DNA from: Rhizobium rhizoryzae
Lineage (GTDB): Bacteria > Pseudomonadota > Alphaproteobacteria > Rhizobiales > Rhizobiaceae
NCBI RefSeq assembly: GCF_011046895.1
Contig: NZ_CP049250.1
Coordinates: forward strand, 3,012,501 to 3,076,500
Direction of reading: 5' to 3'
Length of the DNA: 64,000 nucleotides
Of this stretch, positions 38,928-47,799 are shown piece by piece. Every line of letters starts with the position of its first letter. Position 1 is the stretch's first letter. The notes below the pieces were generated by a model that saw only the letters and a list, made by a program, of their open reading frames with translations, was not told the origin of the DNA and did no database searches. Position numbers and translations under genes: made by a program.

Positions 38928-39689
38928 GTGAACAAAAGACAAACCATACTTGTGACCGGCGGCGCGAAGCGCATGGGCCGGGCAATTTGCGAAGATCTTG
39001 CCCGTCACGGACATGCCATTGCGATCCACGCGAACGCGTCGCTCGCCGAGGCGGAAGCGCTCGCCGCAAATCTTCGAAATGAGGGTTGTCAGGCTGTGGC
39101 CCTGCAGGCCGATCTGCTGGATGACCGTCAGACGGAAATGCTGATCGGGAGAGCGGCTGCGGAACTCGGGCCCCTCACCGGGCTGGTGAATAGCGCCTCG
39201 ATCTTTCTCAAGGATGAGCCGGATCGCTTCGAGCCGGATGTCTTCGACAAGCATTTTGCCATTCATGTCCGGGCTCCGTCCATTCTTTCGGCTGGTCTTC
39301 TGGCACAGTTGCCGGAGGGCGAGACCGGGCTCATCGTCAACATCATCGATCAGCGTGTCTGGAAGCTGACGCCTCAGTTCTACTCCTATACCCTCTCCAA
39401 GGCCGCACTGTGGACCGCCACCCAGACGCTCGCACAGGCCTATGCGCCGCGCATCCGCGTCAACGGCATCGGTCCCGGCCCTTCCTTCAAGAGCGAACGT
39501 CAGGCGGAAGAAGATTTCGCAAAGCAGATTGCCGGTCTGCCGCTGAAACAGGGTCCATCACGGGACGAATTCGGCCGCACGATCCGTTTTCTTTTTGACA
39601 CTCCGTCCATCACGGGCCAAATGATAGCCTTGGATGGTGGCCAGCATCTGGCCTGGGAAACGCCTGATGTGGCGGAGATCATTGAATGA
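38928..39689 (+). CDS. Short-chain dehydrogenase/reductase, FolM/pteridine-reductase-like
   Basis: The 253-aa SDR has the cofactor motif [11 protein letters not shown] (TGxxxR type, which favours NADPH), SASIF in place of NNAG, and the catalytic YSYTLSK. The TGxxxRMG form is typical of FolM and pteridine reductases. The C-terminus ends [15 protein letters not shown]. The start is uncertain: GTG at 38928 follows GAG at 38918-38920, and a second GTG lies at 38898. The stop overlaps the uvrC start as ATGA. Confidence 0.83.
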   Translation: MNKRQTILVTGGAKRMGRAICEDLARHGHAIAIHANASLAEAEALAANLRNEGCQAVALQADLLDDRQTEMLIGRAAAELGPLTGLVNSASIFLKDEPDRFEPDVFDKHFAIHVRAPSILSAGLLAQLPEGETGLIVNIIDQRVWKLTPQFYSYTLSKAALWTATQTLAQAYAPRIRVNGIGPGPSFKSERQAEEDFAKQIAGLPLKQGPSRDEFGRTIRFLFDTPSITGQMIALDGGQHLAWETPDVAEIIE

Positions 39690-41722
39690 ATGGAACGAAA
39701 CTGCCTGACGGCGGCGTTCTCTACGACGAATCAGATGACGATGAAGACGACGTAATCCAGCCGGAAGCGGAAGCGGCGTCATCGCTGGCTGGCGTCCAGT
39801 GGAACGAGGGCTGGAAGAACGAGTCGGGCCTCAAGGGCGCCGATCTTATTGCCGAGTTCGTGAAGCATTTGCCGAACGCACCGGGCGTTTATCGCATGTT
39901 CAACGAAGCAGGCGATGTGCTGTATGTGGGCAAGGCCCGCAGCCTGAAGAAGCGTGTCTCGAATTATGCGCAAGGTCGGGTTCATTCCAACCGTCTGTCG
40001 AAGATGGTGCGCGAAACCACGCAGATGGAATTCGTCACCACTCGCACGGAAACCGAAGCCCTGCTTCTGGAAGCGAACCTCATCAAGCGGCTGCGCCCTC
40101 GCTTCAACGTCCTCTTGCGCGACGATAAAAGCTTTCCCTACATCATGATCACGGGCGATCATCGGGCACCGGCCATCTACAAGCATCGGGGTGCTCGGGC
40201 TCGCAAGGGCAATTACTTCGGGCCCTTTGCCTCTGCCAGTGCGGTCGGCCGCACGATCAATTCCCTCCAGCGTGCGTTTTTGCTGAGAACCTGCACCGAC
40301 AGCGTCTTTGAGAGCCGCACCCGTCCGTGTCTGCTGTTTCAGATCAAGCGCTGTTCCGGCCCCTGCACGTATGAGATCAGCGATTCGGACTACGGGCTTC
40401 TGGTGCAGGAAGCGAAGGACTTCCTGTCCGGCAAGAGCCAGAGCGTCAAGGCGACCATCGCCAGCCAGATGGCGGAGGCCTCTGCCGATCTGGATTTCGA
40501 ACGTGCCGCCGTCTATCGCGACCGGCTGGCGTCGCTCAGTCATGTCCAAAGCCATCAGGGCATCAACCCGGCAGGCGTTGAAGAGGCCGATGTCTTTGCG
40601 ATCTATCATGAGGGCGGATTGACCTGCATTCAGGTCTTCTTCTTCCGGGCGGGCCAGAACTGGGGCAATCAGGCCTATTTCCCCAAGGCGGACCCGCAGC
40701 TCCAAGGCTCGGAAGTTCTGAATGCCTTCTTGGCGCAGTTTTACGACGACAAGCCGGTGCCGCGTCAGATCCTTCTATCGGAGACGATCGAGGAACAGGC
40801 TCTGCTTGCGGACGCGCTAAGTGAGAAGGCCGGATACAAGGTCACCATCTCCGTGCCGCAGCGCGGCGAGAAAAAGGATCTCAGCGACCATGTGCTTGCC
40901 AATGCGCGCGAAGCCCATGGACGCCGCCTTGCGGAAACGGCATCGCAAGAGCGCCTGCTGAAGGGTTTCGCGGAAACCTTTGCCCTGCCCTATGTGCCGC
41001 GCCGGATCGAGATCTACGATAACTCCCATATCATGGGCACGAATGCCGTGGGTGGCATGGTGGTTGCCGGACCGGAAGGCTTCATGAAAGGCCAGTACCG
41101 CAAGTTCAATATCAAATCGACGGACATCACCCCCGGCGATGACTTCGGCATGATGCGCGAGGTGATGACGCGGCGATTCTCACGTCTCCTGAAGGAGGAA
41201 GGCCTACCGGATCGCAGCGCTCTGCCTTCTCAAGAAGATGCCGTCGACGCGGGCTTTCCTGCCTGGCCGGATGTCATCCTCATCGACGGCGGCCAGGGAC
41301 AGATGTCTGCGGTGCGCAAGATTCTCGATGAGCTTGGTATAAGGCAGGTCGTCACGGCCATTGGCGTTGCCAAGGGTGTGGACCGCGATGCGGGGCGCGA
41401 ACGATTCTTCGCCGATGACCGCAGCGATTTTTCACTGCCGCCGCGGGATCCGGTACTCTACTTCATCCAGCGACTTCGGGACGAGGCTCACCGTTTTGCA
41501 ATCGGCTCTCACAGGGCACGGCGCAAGAAAGAGATGGTGAAGAACCCGCTCGATGAGATTTCGGGCATCGGCCCTTCGCGAAAGCGGGCTCTTCTCCAGC
41601 ATTTCGGAACCGCAAAAGCCGTCTCCCGAGCCGGAATAACCGATCTGATGACGGTGGAGGGAATCTCGGAGTCGGTGGCAAAGCAGATCTACAATCATTT
41701 CCACGAGAACAGATCGAGTTGA
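39686..41722 (+). CDS. uvrC: Excinuclease ABC subunit C
   Basis: The 678-aa protein makes the two incisions of nucleotide excision repair. It has a GIY-YIG domain ([20 protein letters not shown], about residues 67-86), a UVR motif (about 250-285), the RNase H-like endonuclease domain with [11 protein letters not shown] and [13 protein letters not shown], and two C-terminal HhH motifs ([17 protein letters not shown]). The acidic N-terminal extension before the GIY-YIG domain (DESDDDEDD) is longer than in E. coli and usual in rhizobia. Translation is coupled to the SDR gene. Confidence 0.97.
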   Translation: MNGTKLPDGGVLYDESDDDEDDVIQPEAEAASSLAGVQWNEGWKNESGLKGADLIAEFVKHLPNAPGVYRMFNEAGDVLYVGKARSLKKRVSNYAQGRVHSNRLSKMVRETTQMEFVTTRTETEALLLEANLIKRLRPRFNVLLRDDKSFPYIMITGDHRAPAIYKHRGARARKGNYFGPFASASAVGRTINSLQRAFLLRTCTDSVFESRTRPCLLFQIKRCSGPCTYEISDSDYGLLVQEAKDFLSGKSQSVKATIASQMAEASADLDFERAAVYRDRLASLSHVQSHQGINPAGVEEADVFAIYHEGGLTCIQVFFFRAGQNWGNQAYFPKADPQLQGSEVLNAFLAQFYDDKPVPRQILLSETIEEQALLADALSEKAGYKVTISVPQRGEKKDLSDHVLANAREAHGRRLAETASQERLLKGFAETFALPYVPRRIEIYDNSHIMGTNAVGGMVVAGPEGFMKGQYRKFNIKSTDITPGDDFGMMREVMTRRFSRLLKEEGLPDRSALPSQEDAVDAGFPAWPDVILIDGGQGQMSAVRKILDELGIRQVVTAIGVAKGVDRDAGRERFFADDRSDFSLPPRDPVLYFIQRLRDEAHRFAIGSHRARRKKEMVKNPLDEISGIGPSRKRALLQHFGTAKAVSRAGITDLMTVEGISESVAKQIYNHFHENRSS

Positions 41723-41813
41723 ACGGCAGAAGACAGATACGACACGAGAATTTTGAGTTGACGCTTCGAGCCCGAAGCATCACTTAAAGGCAATTGCAAC
41801 TGACAGGTTGACC

Positions 41814-42401
41814 ATGGCATCGCGCGCACTGAACATTCCCAATCTTCTGACCTATGCGCGTATCGTAGCCGTACCGGTCGTCGTGGCGTGCTTCTTCGTC
41901 GAAGGGCGCCTCGAAAGCTCCGATGTGGCACGCTGGACCGCTCTTGCAATCTTCGTTGTTGCATCCATCACGGACTACCTCGACGGCTATCTGGCGCGCA
42001 TCTGGAACCAGACATCGAACATCGGGCGTATGCTGGATCCGATTGCCGACAAACTGTTGGTTGCTTCGGTCCTGTTGCTGATGGCAGCAGATGGCACGAT
42101 TGCGGGCTGGTCACTATGGGCGGCGATCACCATACTCTGCCGCGAAATTCTGGTGTCGGGCCTGCGAGAGTATCTGGCCGCGTTGAAGGTCGCCGTGCCT
42201 GTGACGCGCATTGCCAAGTGGAAAACCACCTTGCAGATGGTCTCCATCGCATTCCTGCTGGCAGGGGATGCCGGGGACAAGGTTCTGCCCTACACCACCG
42301 AAATCGGTCGTGCCTTCCTTTGGATCGCGGCTATTCTCACGATCTACTCCGGCTATGATTATTTCCGCGCCGGTCTCAGACATGTGGTGGATGAAGAATG
42401 A
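41814..42401 (+). CDS. pgsA: CDP-diacylglycerol--glycerol-3-phosphate 3-phosphatidyltransferase
   Basis: The 195-aa membrane protein has the CDP-alcohol phosphotransferase motif TDYLDGYLARIWNQ, then GRMLDPIADK (D-x2-D-G-x2-A-R-x8-G-x3-D-x3-D), and about six hydrophobic helices. It makes phosphatidylglycerol phosphate for PG and cardiolipin. The ATG at 41814 is preferred over TTG at 41808. Its stop overlaps the moaD start. Confidence 0.95.
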   Translation: MASRALNIPNLLTYARIVAVPVVVACFFVEGRLESSDVARWTALAIFVVASITDYLDGYLARIWNQTSNIGRMLDPIADKLLVASVLLLMAADGTIAGWSLWAAITILCREILVSGLREYLAALKVAVPVTRIAKWKTTLQMVSIAFLLAGDAGDKVLPYTTEIGRAFLWIAAILTIYSGYDYFRAGLRHVVDEE

Positions 42402-42655
42402 AGGTAAAGCTCGTCTATTTTGCCTGGGTTCGGGAGCGGATCGACAAGCCGGAAGAGGAAATCGACATTCCGGAGACGGTCGTGACTGGCCGGGATTTGC
42501 TGAATCACCTGAAGACCTTGGGCGAAGAATATGAAGCGGCACTTCAGTATCCGGAGGTGATCCGCCTCGCCATCAATCAGGAACATGTCGACCACGACGA
42601 ACCCATCACCGGAGCGCGCGAAATCGGCATATTCCCACCGATGACGGGTGGATAA
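42398..42655 (+). CDS. moaD: Molybdopterin synthase small subunit
   Basis: The 85-aa ubiquitin-like protein ends in the required Gly-Gly (PPMTGG), which is thiocarboxylated and donates sulfur to precursor Z. ATGA overlap with pgsA. moaE starts 4 bp after its stop. Confidence 0.94.
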   Translation: MKVKLVYFAWVRERIDKPEEEIDIPETVVTGRDLLNHLKTLGEEYEAALQYPEVIRLAINQEHVDHDEPITGAREIGIFPPMTGG

Positions 42656-42659
42656 GAAA

Positions 42660-43130
42660 ATGGTGGCTCTGAAGCCCTTCATCCGCGTCCAGCGCGAAGA
42701 TTTCGATCTGCAAACCGAGATCGCGATGTTGACAGAAGGGCGACAGGACATTGGCGCCGTCGTGACGTTCACTGGCCTCTGCCGTGATGAAGGCGGAAGT
42801 CTGAACGCTCTTGAACTGGAACACTATCCCGGCATGGCGGAAGCGGAAATGGCCCGCATCGCAGAACTGGCGATCGCACGCTTTTCCCTTCTCGGCCTCT
42901 CAGCCGTCCATCGTTACGGCAAGATTGCTCCTGGCGAGAACATCGTACTGGTCATTGCCGCCGCATCTCATCGACAGGCCGCCTTCGATGGTGCGAATTT
43001 CGTTATGGATTTTCTGAAGACGGCAGCTCCCTTCTGGAAGAAGGAGCACCTTGCAAATGGCTCCACGGGCAACTGGGTCGCGGCAAAGGATGCCGATGAC
43101 GCCGCGCGCGACAAGTGGCTCAAGCCATAG
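42660..43130 (+). CDS. moaE: Molybdopterin synthase large subunit
   Basis: The 156-aa catalytic subunit shows VVTFTGLCRDEG, LELEHYPGMAE, VHRYGKIAPGE and the lysine-rich segment PFWKKEHL that contacts substrate and the MoaD tail. It pairs with the adjacent moaD. The ATG at 42660 is chosen with GGTGG upstream. Its last 11 bp overlap the end of the convergent permease gene. Confidence 0.95.
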   Translation: MVALKPFIRVQREDFDLQTEIAMLTEGRQDIGAVVTFTGLCRDEGGSLNALELEHYPGMAEAEMARIAELAIARFSLLGLSAVHRYGKIAPGENIVLVIAAASHRQAAFDGANFVMDFLKTAAPFWKKEHLANGSTGNWVAAKDADDAARDKWLKP

Positions 43131-44016
43131 GCTTTTGCTGGCGCGTTATCACCAGCAGCAAAGCGAGCAGGGAAATCAGGGCCGCATCTCGCCACACCAT
43201 GGGTGCAAAGGCACTCCAGAAGGTCTCACCGAAGGCAAAGATAGCCGCACCCACAGCTGCACGCCACGGGTGAAGATGCCCGCCCGCCGCGGAAATCAGA
43301 ACGATCTTCAATCCGAAAATCAATCCGGCACCAAAGCCCATCGTACCGTAGTGCATGGTGGCCAGAATGCCGCCCAGCCCCGCCAGTAGAGCGCTCAACA
43401 CGTAGGTTTGCGTAAACATCGCGCGGGAATTTACGCCGCACAGTTCCGCCGCCAGCCGGTCCTCCGACACGGCTCTCCAGTTGCGACCCCATCGTGACAG
43501 CGCCACAAATACGGCGGCTGATACGAGAAGGATCAGCACGGCGCCGGTATTCACCAGTTGCAAAACGGTCGATGTCACGGGCGACGCGAGGTTTGGCATG
43601 ATTGCGATGCCTTGGTTGAGGAAAGGCGGCAGCCAGAGTTCCTGTGTTCCGGAGGCAAGCCGCGCGCCCTCCATCAACACCAACAAGAGCCCAAGCGACG
43701 CGACCGTGAAGGCATTTGGAGAAACTGCCGAGAGTGGCGCTGCGATCCGGTGACCTATGAGAACGCTCAGAGGCACGACGAGTGCAAGCGTAAGAACGGC
43801 TCCGGCGGCCAGCGAGGCGGCGAATGTCAGAAACAGGATGTTCCATCCGGCATGGGCCCCGAGCAGGAATGCATGACCGGAAAAAGCAAACAGCGCGCCG
43901 TAGGTTAAATCCGCCCGCTTGGTGAGTGCAACCGACAGGGCGTAGCCAAATGCGAGGAGCGCATAGAGCGCGGACAGTGGCACCGCGTTTGCAAACTGTT
44001 GAAGTGCGTAGTCCAT
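43120..44016 (-). CDS. LivH-type ABC transporter permease without visible partners
   Basis: The 298-aa integral membrane protein has about eight hydrophobic segments and the branched-chain amino-acid/urea permease pattern, including LYALLAFGYALSVALTKRAD and the EAA-like loop GVNSRAMFTQTYVLSALLAGLG near residue 200. No LivM, LivG, LivF or binding-protein gene is nearby on either strand. It is divergent from the CGNR regulator across a 40-bp palindrome. It may serve with an ABC system encoded elsewhere, be a relic, or have a different role. Confidence 0.85.
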   Translation of the reverse strand: MDYALQQFANAVPLSALYALLAFGYALSVALTKRADLTYGALFAFSGHAFLLGAHAGWNILFLTFAASLAAGAVLTLALVVPLSVLIGHRIAAPLSAVSPNAFTVASLGLLLVLMEGARLASGTQELWLPPFLNQGIAIMPNLASPVTSTVLQLVNTGAVLILLVSAAVFVALSRWGRNWRAVSEDRLAAELCGVNSRAMFTQTYVLSALLAGLGGILATMHYGTMGFGAGLIFGLKIVLISAAGGHLHPWRAAVGAAIFAFGETFWSAFAPMVWRDAALISLLALLLVITRQQKPMA

Positions 44017-44033
44017 GCCCGTCCTCCAGGCTC

Positions 44034-44073
44034 GAAATATAACTGGTAAAACGTCTTTTGCCAGTTATATTTC
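44034..44073. promoter_or_regulatory. 40-bp near-perfect palindrome between permease and CGNR regulator
   Basis: Outer arms GAAATATAACTGG (44034-44046) and CCAGTTATATTTC (44061-44073) are perfect. Inner AAAA/TTTT extends them to 18 bp with one mismatch around a 4-bp centre. It starts 17 bp from the permease ATG and ends 4 bp before the likely CGNR ATG, so it must overlap or abut both promoters and the 5' end of the regulator message. Confidence 0.75.
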
Positions 44074-44077
44074 CGAT

Positions 44078-44629
44078 ATGAGCTTTTCCTGGACACCCCA
44101 TCGTTTTGTCGGCGGCGCCTTGGCACTGGATGTTGCCAATAGCGTCATTCTGCGCATGGACCCCGCACGCAGCTTGGATCGCTTCGCCGTGCCGGAGCAA
44201 TTGGCGAGTTTTGCGAATGCTGCTTGTGTTCTTTCCGCAGAGCGGGAACGCTGGGCGCAGTTGCGGCCGGTTCAATCCGGCAATGAGCAGACCTTTCTGA
44301 CATTCCGCGAGGCAGTTGACCGCTATTTTCGCGGCCTCGCGACAGCGAACGATGCACAGCTTTTACTTGCCGATCTGCTGGATCAGGGATCAAAGCTTTT
44401 GCGCAGCAATCCCACCGCCGGCTCGCTGGAAGCGGAAACGGTTCATTCAGCCCTGCGGCTCCTCAGCCTTCCTGATCCGCAACGTCTGAAGATCTGCGGC
44501 CACTGCGGCTGGCTTTTCCTCGACCGCAGCAAGAACAAGAGCCGCTTCTGGTGCGACATGGCCGTCTGCGGCAATCGTACCAAGGCCAACCGCCATTATC
44601 GCCGCAAGAAGACTGGAGATACGGCATGA
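44078..44629 (+). CDS. CGNR zinc-finger transcriptional regulator (ABATE domain)
   Basis: The 183-aa protein has an N-terminal ABATE-like domain (FVGGALALDVANSV, about residues 10-120) and a C-terminal CGNR zinc finger: CGHCGWLFLDRSKNKSRFWC followed by DMAVCGNRTKANRHYRR. Such proteins are sequence-specific regulators of largely unknown targets. ATG 44078 has no Shine-Dalgarno sequence and lies 4 bp after the palindrome. An in-frame ATG at 44015 would place the palindrome inside the gene and is less likely. The stop overlaps the lipoprotein start (ATGA). Confidence 0.87.
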   Translation: MSFSWTPHRFVGGALALDVANSVILRMDPARSLDRFAVPEQLASFANAACVLSAERERWAQLRPVQSGNEQTFLTFREAVDRYFRGLATANDAQLLLADLLDQGSKLLRSNPTAGSLEAETVHSALRLLSLPDPQRLKICGHCGWLFLDRSKNKSRFWCDMAVCGNRTKANRHYRRKKTGDTA

Positions 44630-45129
44630 TTAGAAAGGTTGTAGCCTTATGCCTCACACTCGTTCCACTAACGGCTTGCCAGCGAGAAACGGAAAACAAG
44701 ATTGCCGAGTTCAGCGGTCATATCTTCGTTTTCAACTACAGGCTTTCGAAGGCGAACTATGTCGTCACTCTCCGGCCTCTGGAGCAGCCCTTGAGACCGG
44801 GAACTGCAACGGCCTATTTCGACAACCCGCGCGGCGGTGATCCCCTCGTAGCTCGCCAAACACTCTATCCGAATATGACGAAGATCGTTCTGGAGAGTCC
44901 CGACCTCCAATGCGTCAAGGAAGGCAAAGCCTACCACATCAGGGTTGAGATAGCGGGTTCAGATGGCAGGGTTCGCCAGACACTGGAAACCGATCTCGTC
45001 GCGACCATCGATCAGAGTGTTCTTCCGGCCAATTCCCTGGTCGTTGGTCCGGCTTATGACCTCAATCCACAGGTGTTCAAGCCAAATGATGCCGTCGATC
45101 TCTCGCCTGTCCAGGGATGCCCGGCCTAG
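44626..45129 (+). CDS. Putative lipoprotein of unknown function
   Basis: The 167-aa protein has a lipoprotein signal (MIRKVVALCLTLVPLTAC) with Cys18 in a good lipobox. The mature part has two beta-rich segments (FSGHIFVFNYRLSKANYVV and YHIRVEIAGSDGRVRQTLE) and no recognised domain. It is translationally coupled to the CGNR regulator through ATGA, an unusual partner for a regulator gene. Confidence 0.78.
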   Translation: MIRKVVALCLTLVPLTACQRETENKIAEFSGHIFVFNYRLSKANYVVTLRPLEQPLRPGTATAYFDNPRGGDPLVARQTLYPNMTKIVLESPDLQCVKEGKAYHIRVEIAGSDGRVRQTLETDLVATIDQSVLPANSLVVGPAYDLNPQVFKPNDAVDLSPVQGCPA

Positions 45130-45135
45130 GGACTG

Positions 45136-45161
45136 GTGACGAGATCATCTTGTCTCGTCAC
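45136..45161 (+). terminator. Hairpin after the lipoprotein gene
   Basis: GTGACGAGA (45136-45144) and TCTCGTCAC (45153-45161) pair perfectly over 9 bp with an 8-nt loop, 6 bp beyond the stop. No T-tract follows, so it may be a Rho-dependent end or a stabilising structure. Confidence 0.4.
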
Positions 45162-45211
45162 ACGCTTCCCGATACATCATATCCATAGATGAAGGGGAGC
45201 GATGCATCACA

Positions 45212-46093
45212 ATGTTTGAAGGTTTGTCCGCATTTCCGACTACGCCGACCAATGCAGACGGAGAAGTCGATGCCGTTGCATTGGCCCGAGTTCTGGACCG
45301 ACTGGCGGAGGCGAAGGTAGGGTCCATTGGATTGCTCGGCAGCACCGGTGCCTATGCCTACCTTTCACGCGAAGAAAGACGCCGTGCGGTTGAGGCTGCA
45401 AAGGAAAGCATTGGCGAGCGCGTTCCGCTGCTTGTGGGCGTAGGAGCTTTGCGGACGGATCACGCACAGCAATTGGCACGAGATGCGGAGGCGGCGGGAG
45501 CCGATGCGCTTTTGCTGGCACCGGTCTCCTACGCGCCCCTCACACAGGAAGAGGTTTATCAGCATTTTGTTTCTGTATCGAATGCGACCGGCCTGCCGAT
45601 CGTGATCTACAACAACCCGACGACGACCAGATTCCAGTTCAGCCTCGACCTCATCCAGAAGCTGGCGATAATTCCCAACATCGCAGCGATCAAGATGCCG
45701 CTGCCGGGTGAGACCGCTTTCGCGGACGAAATCAGAAGCTTGCGCGCCCTTGCTCCATCCGGCTTCAGCATCGGCTACAGCGGAGACTGGGGTGCGGCCG
45801 ATGGCCTGCTGGCCGGTGCTGAAGCGTGGTATAGCGTTGTGGCGGGCCTGCTCCCCCAACCTGCGCTGGCATTGACGCAGGCGGCTATCGCAGGAGACCG
45901 AGCCGAGGCAGAACGGCTGAATGCTATGTTCGAACCTCTGTGGTCGCTGTTCAAGGAATTTGGCAGCTTTCGCGTCATGTATGCGATCGGCTCGCTGCTC
46001 GGTCTGTTTGAAGCCGAACCTCCTCGCCCTGTCCTGCCCGTTCCCGCGAGCGCCAGACCTCGCATAGAGGCGGCGCTGGACGAGTTGCGCTGA
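45212..46093 (+). CDS. DapA-family aldolase/synthase
   Basis: The 293-aa TIM-barrel protein has the dihydrodipicolinate synthase/N-acetylneuraminate lyase features: GSTGAYAYLSREER, the Tyr of VIYNNPTTT and the Schiff-base Lys in IAAIKMPLPG. The carboxylate-binding GSTG (instead of GTTGE) and neighbours unrelated to lysine synthesis suggest a catabolic 2-keto-acid aldolase rather than DapA itself. The true substrate is unknown. Confidence 0.85.
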   Translation: MFEGLSAFPTTPTNADGEVDAVALARVLDRLAEAKVGSIGLLGSTGAYAYLSREERRRAVEAAKESIGERVPLLVGVGALRTDHAQQLARDAEAAGADALLLAPVSYAPLTQEEVYQHFVSVSNATGLPIVIYNNPTTTRFQFSLDLIQKLAIIPNIAAIKMPLPGETAFADEIRSLRALAPSGFSIGYSGDWGAADGLLAGAEAWYSVVAGLLPQPALALTQAAIAGDRAEAERLNAMFEPLWSLFKEFGSFRVMYAIGSLLGLFEAEPPRPVLPVPASARPRIEAALDELR

Positions 46094-46117
46094 GAAAGAC
46101 CGGGAGCGACAGCCCGC

Positions 46118-47131
46118 TTAAAAGCCCTCAAGCACCAGCTTGCCCCGCGCTTTTCCGCTTTCAAGAACCGCATGCGCTGCTTTGAGGTTTTCCGCATTGA
46201 TCGGACGGATGACCTCGGTCAGCGTCGTCCGGATTTTGCCTGCGTCCACCATGGCTGCGACTTCGTTGAGCAGTTTGCCCTGCTCGTCCATGTCGGCGGT
46301 CTCGTTCATCGAGCGTGTAAACATGAATTCCCAATGGACGGAGGCCGACTTTCGCTTGAAGGGCATTATATCCATCACGGCAGGATCATCGATAAGCCCC
46401 ACGCGGCCCTGTGGGGCAAGCAGGTCCGCTATATCTGCGACGTGCAATTGCGTTTCGGTGGTGGAAAAGACAAAAGCCGGTTGGCCGATATCGAGCTCCG
46501 CGACTTGCGGTGCAATCGGATGGCTGTGGTCGATGACGTGGTGGGCTCCAAGCTCTTTTACCCAGGCTTGGGTTTCCGGACGTGATGCCGTTGCAATGAC
46601 TGTCAGATCCGTCATTGCCCTCAGGAGTTGGATCGCAATAGAGCCGACACCGCCCGCGCCACCAATGATCAGTGCGCAATGCGCAGCACCTGGCACCGGC
46701 GTACTGACCTTGAGCCGGTCGAAAAGCATTTCCCACGCCGTAATGGCTGTCAGCGGCAGGGCAGCTGCCTCCGCATAGGAAAGCGTGGAGGGCTTTCGTC
46801 CCACGATACGTTTATCGACCAGATGAAATTCGCTATTGGCACCCTGACGATCCAATGCCCCTGCATAGTAGACTTGGTCGCCCACCACAAAGTCCTGGAC
46901 GCCTTCACCTATGGCCACCACCTCGCCAGCAGCATCCCAACCGAGAACCTTCCATTGGCCGTCTTCAGCGGAGGCCCGGCGGCGAACCTTTGTATCGACA
47001 GGATTGACAGAAACGGCCTTTACCTTGACGAGCAGGTCACGGCCACTGGCGGCGGGCGTGTCTAGCTCGACATCCATCAGGGCATCTGCTCGATCCAGCG
47101 AACCCGCAGTTTGATACGCAATAGCCTTCAT
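46118..47131 (-). CDS. Zinc-type alcohol dehydrogenase / quinone oxidoreductase family protein
   Basis: The 337-aa MDR protein has a GroES-like N-terminal half (VSVNPVDTKVRRR, LGWDAAGEVVAIG) and the Rossmann motif GGAGGVGSIAIQLLRA. The zinc ligands of true alcohol dehydrogenases are absent, so it is an NADPH:quinone or enone reductase type. AAGGAAAT precedes the ATG at 47131. It is convergent with the DapA-like gene, with 24 bp between the stops. Confidence 0.87.
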   Translation of the reverse strand: MKAIAYQTAGSLDRADALMDVELDTPAASGRDLLVKVKAVSVNPVDTKVRRRASAEDGQWKVLGWDAAGEVVAIGEGVQDFVVGDQVYYAGALDRQGANSEFHLVDKRIVGRKPSTLSYAEAAALPLTAITAWEMLFDRLKVSTPVPGAAHCALIIGGAGGVGSIAIQLLRAMTDLTVIATASRPETQAWVKELGAHHVIDHSHPIAPQVAELDIGQPAFVFSTTETQLHVADIADLLAPQGRVGLIDDPAVMDIMPFKRKSASVHWEFMFTRSMNETADMDEQGKLLNEVAAMVDAGKIRTTLTEVIRPINAENLKAAHAVLESGKARGKLVLEGF

Positions 47132-47196
47132 CTCGATTTCCTTTTTCAATCATATCAGCGAGGATATAAGGGCGCGAGACGGAAAGAAAACCACGT

Positions 47197-47229
47197 AAAA
47201 AGCCGCCCGAGATGTTTCCCGGACGGCTT
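47197..47229 (-). terminator. Rho-independent terminator after ndk
   Basis: The stem AAGCCG...CGGCTT with further CCG/CGG pairing spans 47200-47229. The minus strand continues with TTTTACG. It lies 25 bp beyond the ndk stop. Confidence 0.75.
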
Positions 47230-47254
47230 GAGAATTGGCTTTCGGATCGATTGA

Positions 47255-47677
47255 TCAGCCGACGATTTCGGTTTCAGCGAACCAGTAAGCAATTTCCTGA
47301 GCGGCTGTTTCCGGAGCGTCAGAGCCGTGAACCGAGTTCTCACCGATGGAGAGAGCAAAGGTCTTGCGGATGGTGCCTTCAGCAGCCTGAGCCGGGTTGG
47401 TTGCACCCATGATTTCGCGGTTCTTGAGGATCGCGTTTTCGCCTTCCAGAACCTGAACGACCGTCGGGCCGGAGGTCATGCCTTCAACGAGTTCGCCGAA
47501 GAAAGGACGTTCCTTGTGAACAGCGTAGAAGCCTTCAGCTTCGCGCTTGCTCATCCAGACGCGCTTGGAAGCAATGACGCGAAGGCCATTTTCTTCGAAA
47601 ACCTTGGTGATAGCGCCCGTCAGGTTACGCTTGGTTGCGTCCGGCTTGATCATGGAGAAGGTGCGTTCAATCGCCAT
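47255..47677 (-). CDS. ndk: Nucleoside diphosphate kinase
   Basis: The 140-aa enzyme balances NTP pools. [18 protein letters not shown] is the N-terminus, and the phosphorylated His is in the diagnostic [10 protein letters not shown] near residue 117. The start is the ATG at 47677; an upstream in-frame start at 47743 is not needed. Its own terminator and a 122-bp gap to the upstream GST gene suggest a single-gene unit. Confidence 0.97.
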   Translation of the reverse strand: MAIERTFSMIKPDATKRNLTGAITKVFEENGLRVIASKRVWMSKREAEGFYAVHKERPFFGELVEGMTSGPTVVQVLEGENAILKNREIMGATNPAQAAEGTIRKTFALSIGENSVHGSDAPETAAQEIAYWFAETEIVG

Positions 47678-47799
47678 TGCCTGAAATTCCTCAGTTGTAG
47701 GGATAAGTGGGCGGTGTTTAGCCGCCCCGAATCGCGAAAACAAGGGGGTTCCGGCAATTTCACGCAGCCGTCATACGTCAGAGCTGAGAAGATTGAGCT

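Noticed and set aside
41763..41778. Hairpin GCTTCG/CGAAGC after uvrC
   Set aside because: Six base pairs and no T-tract; could be chance.
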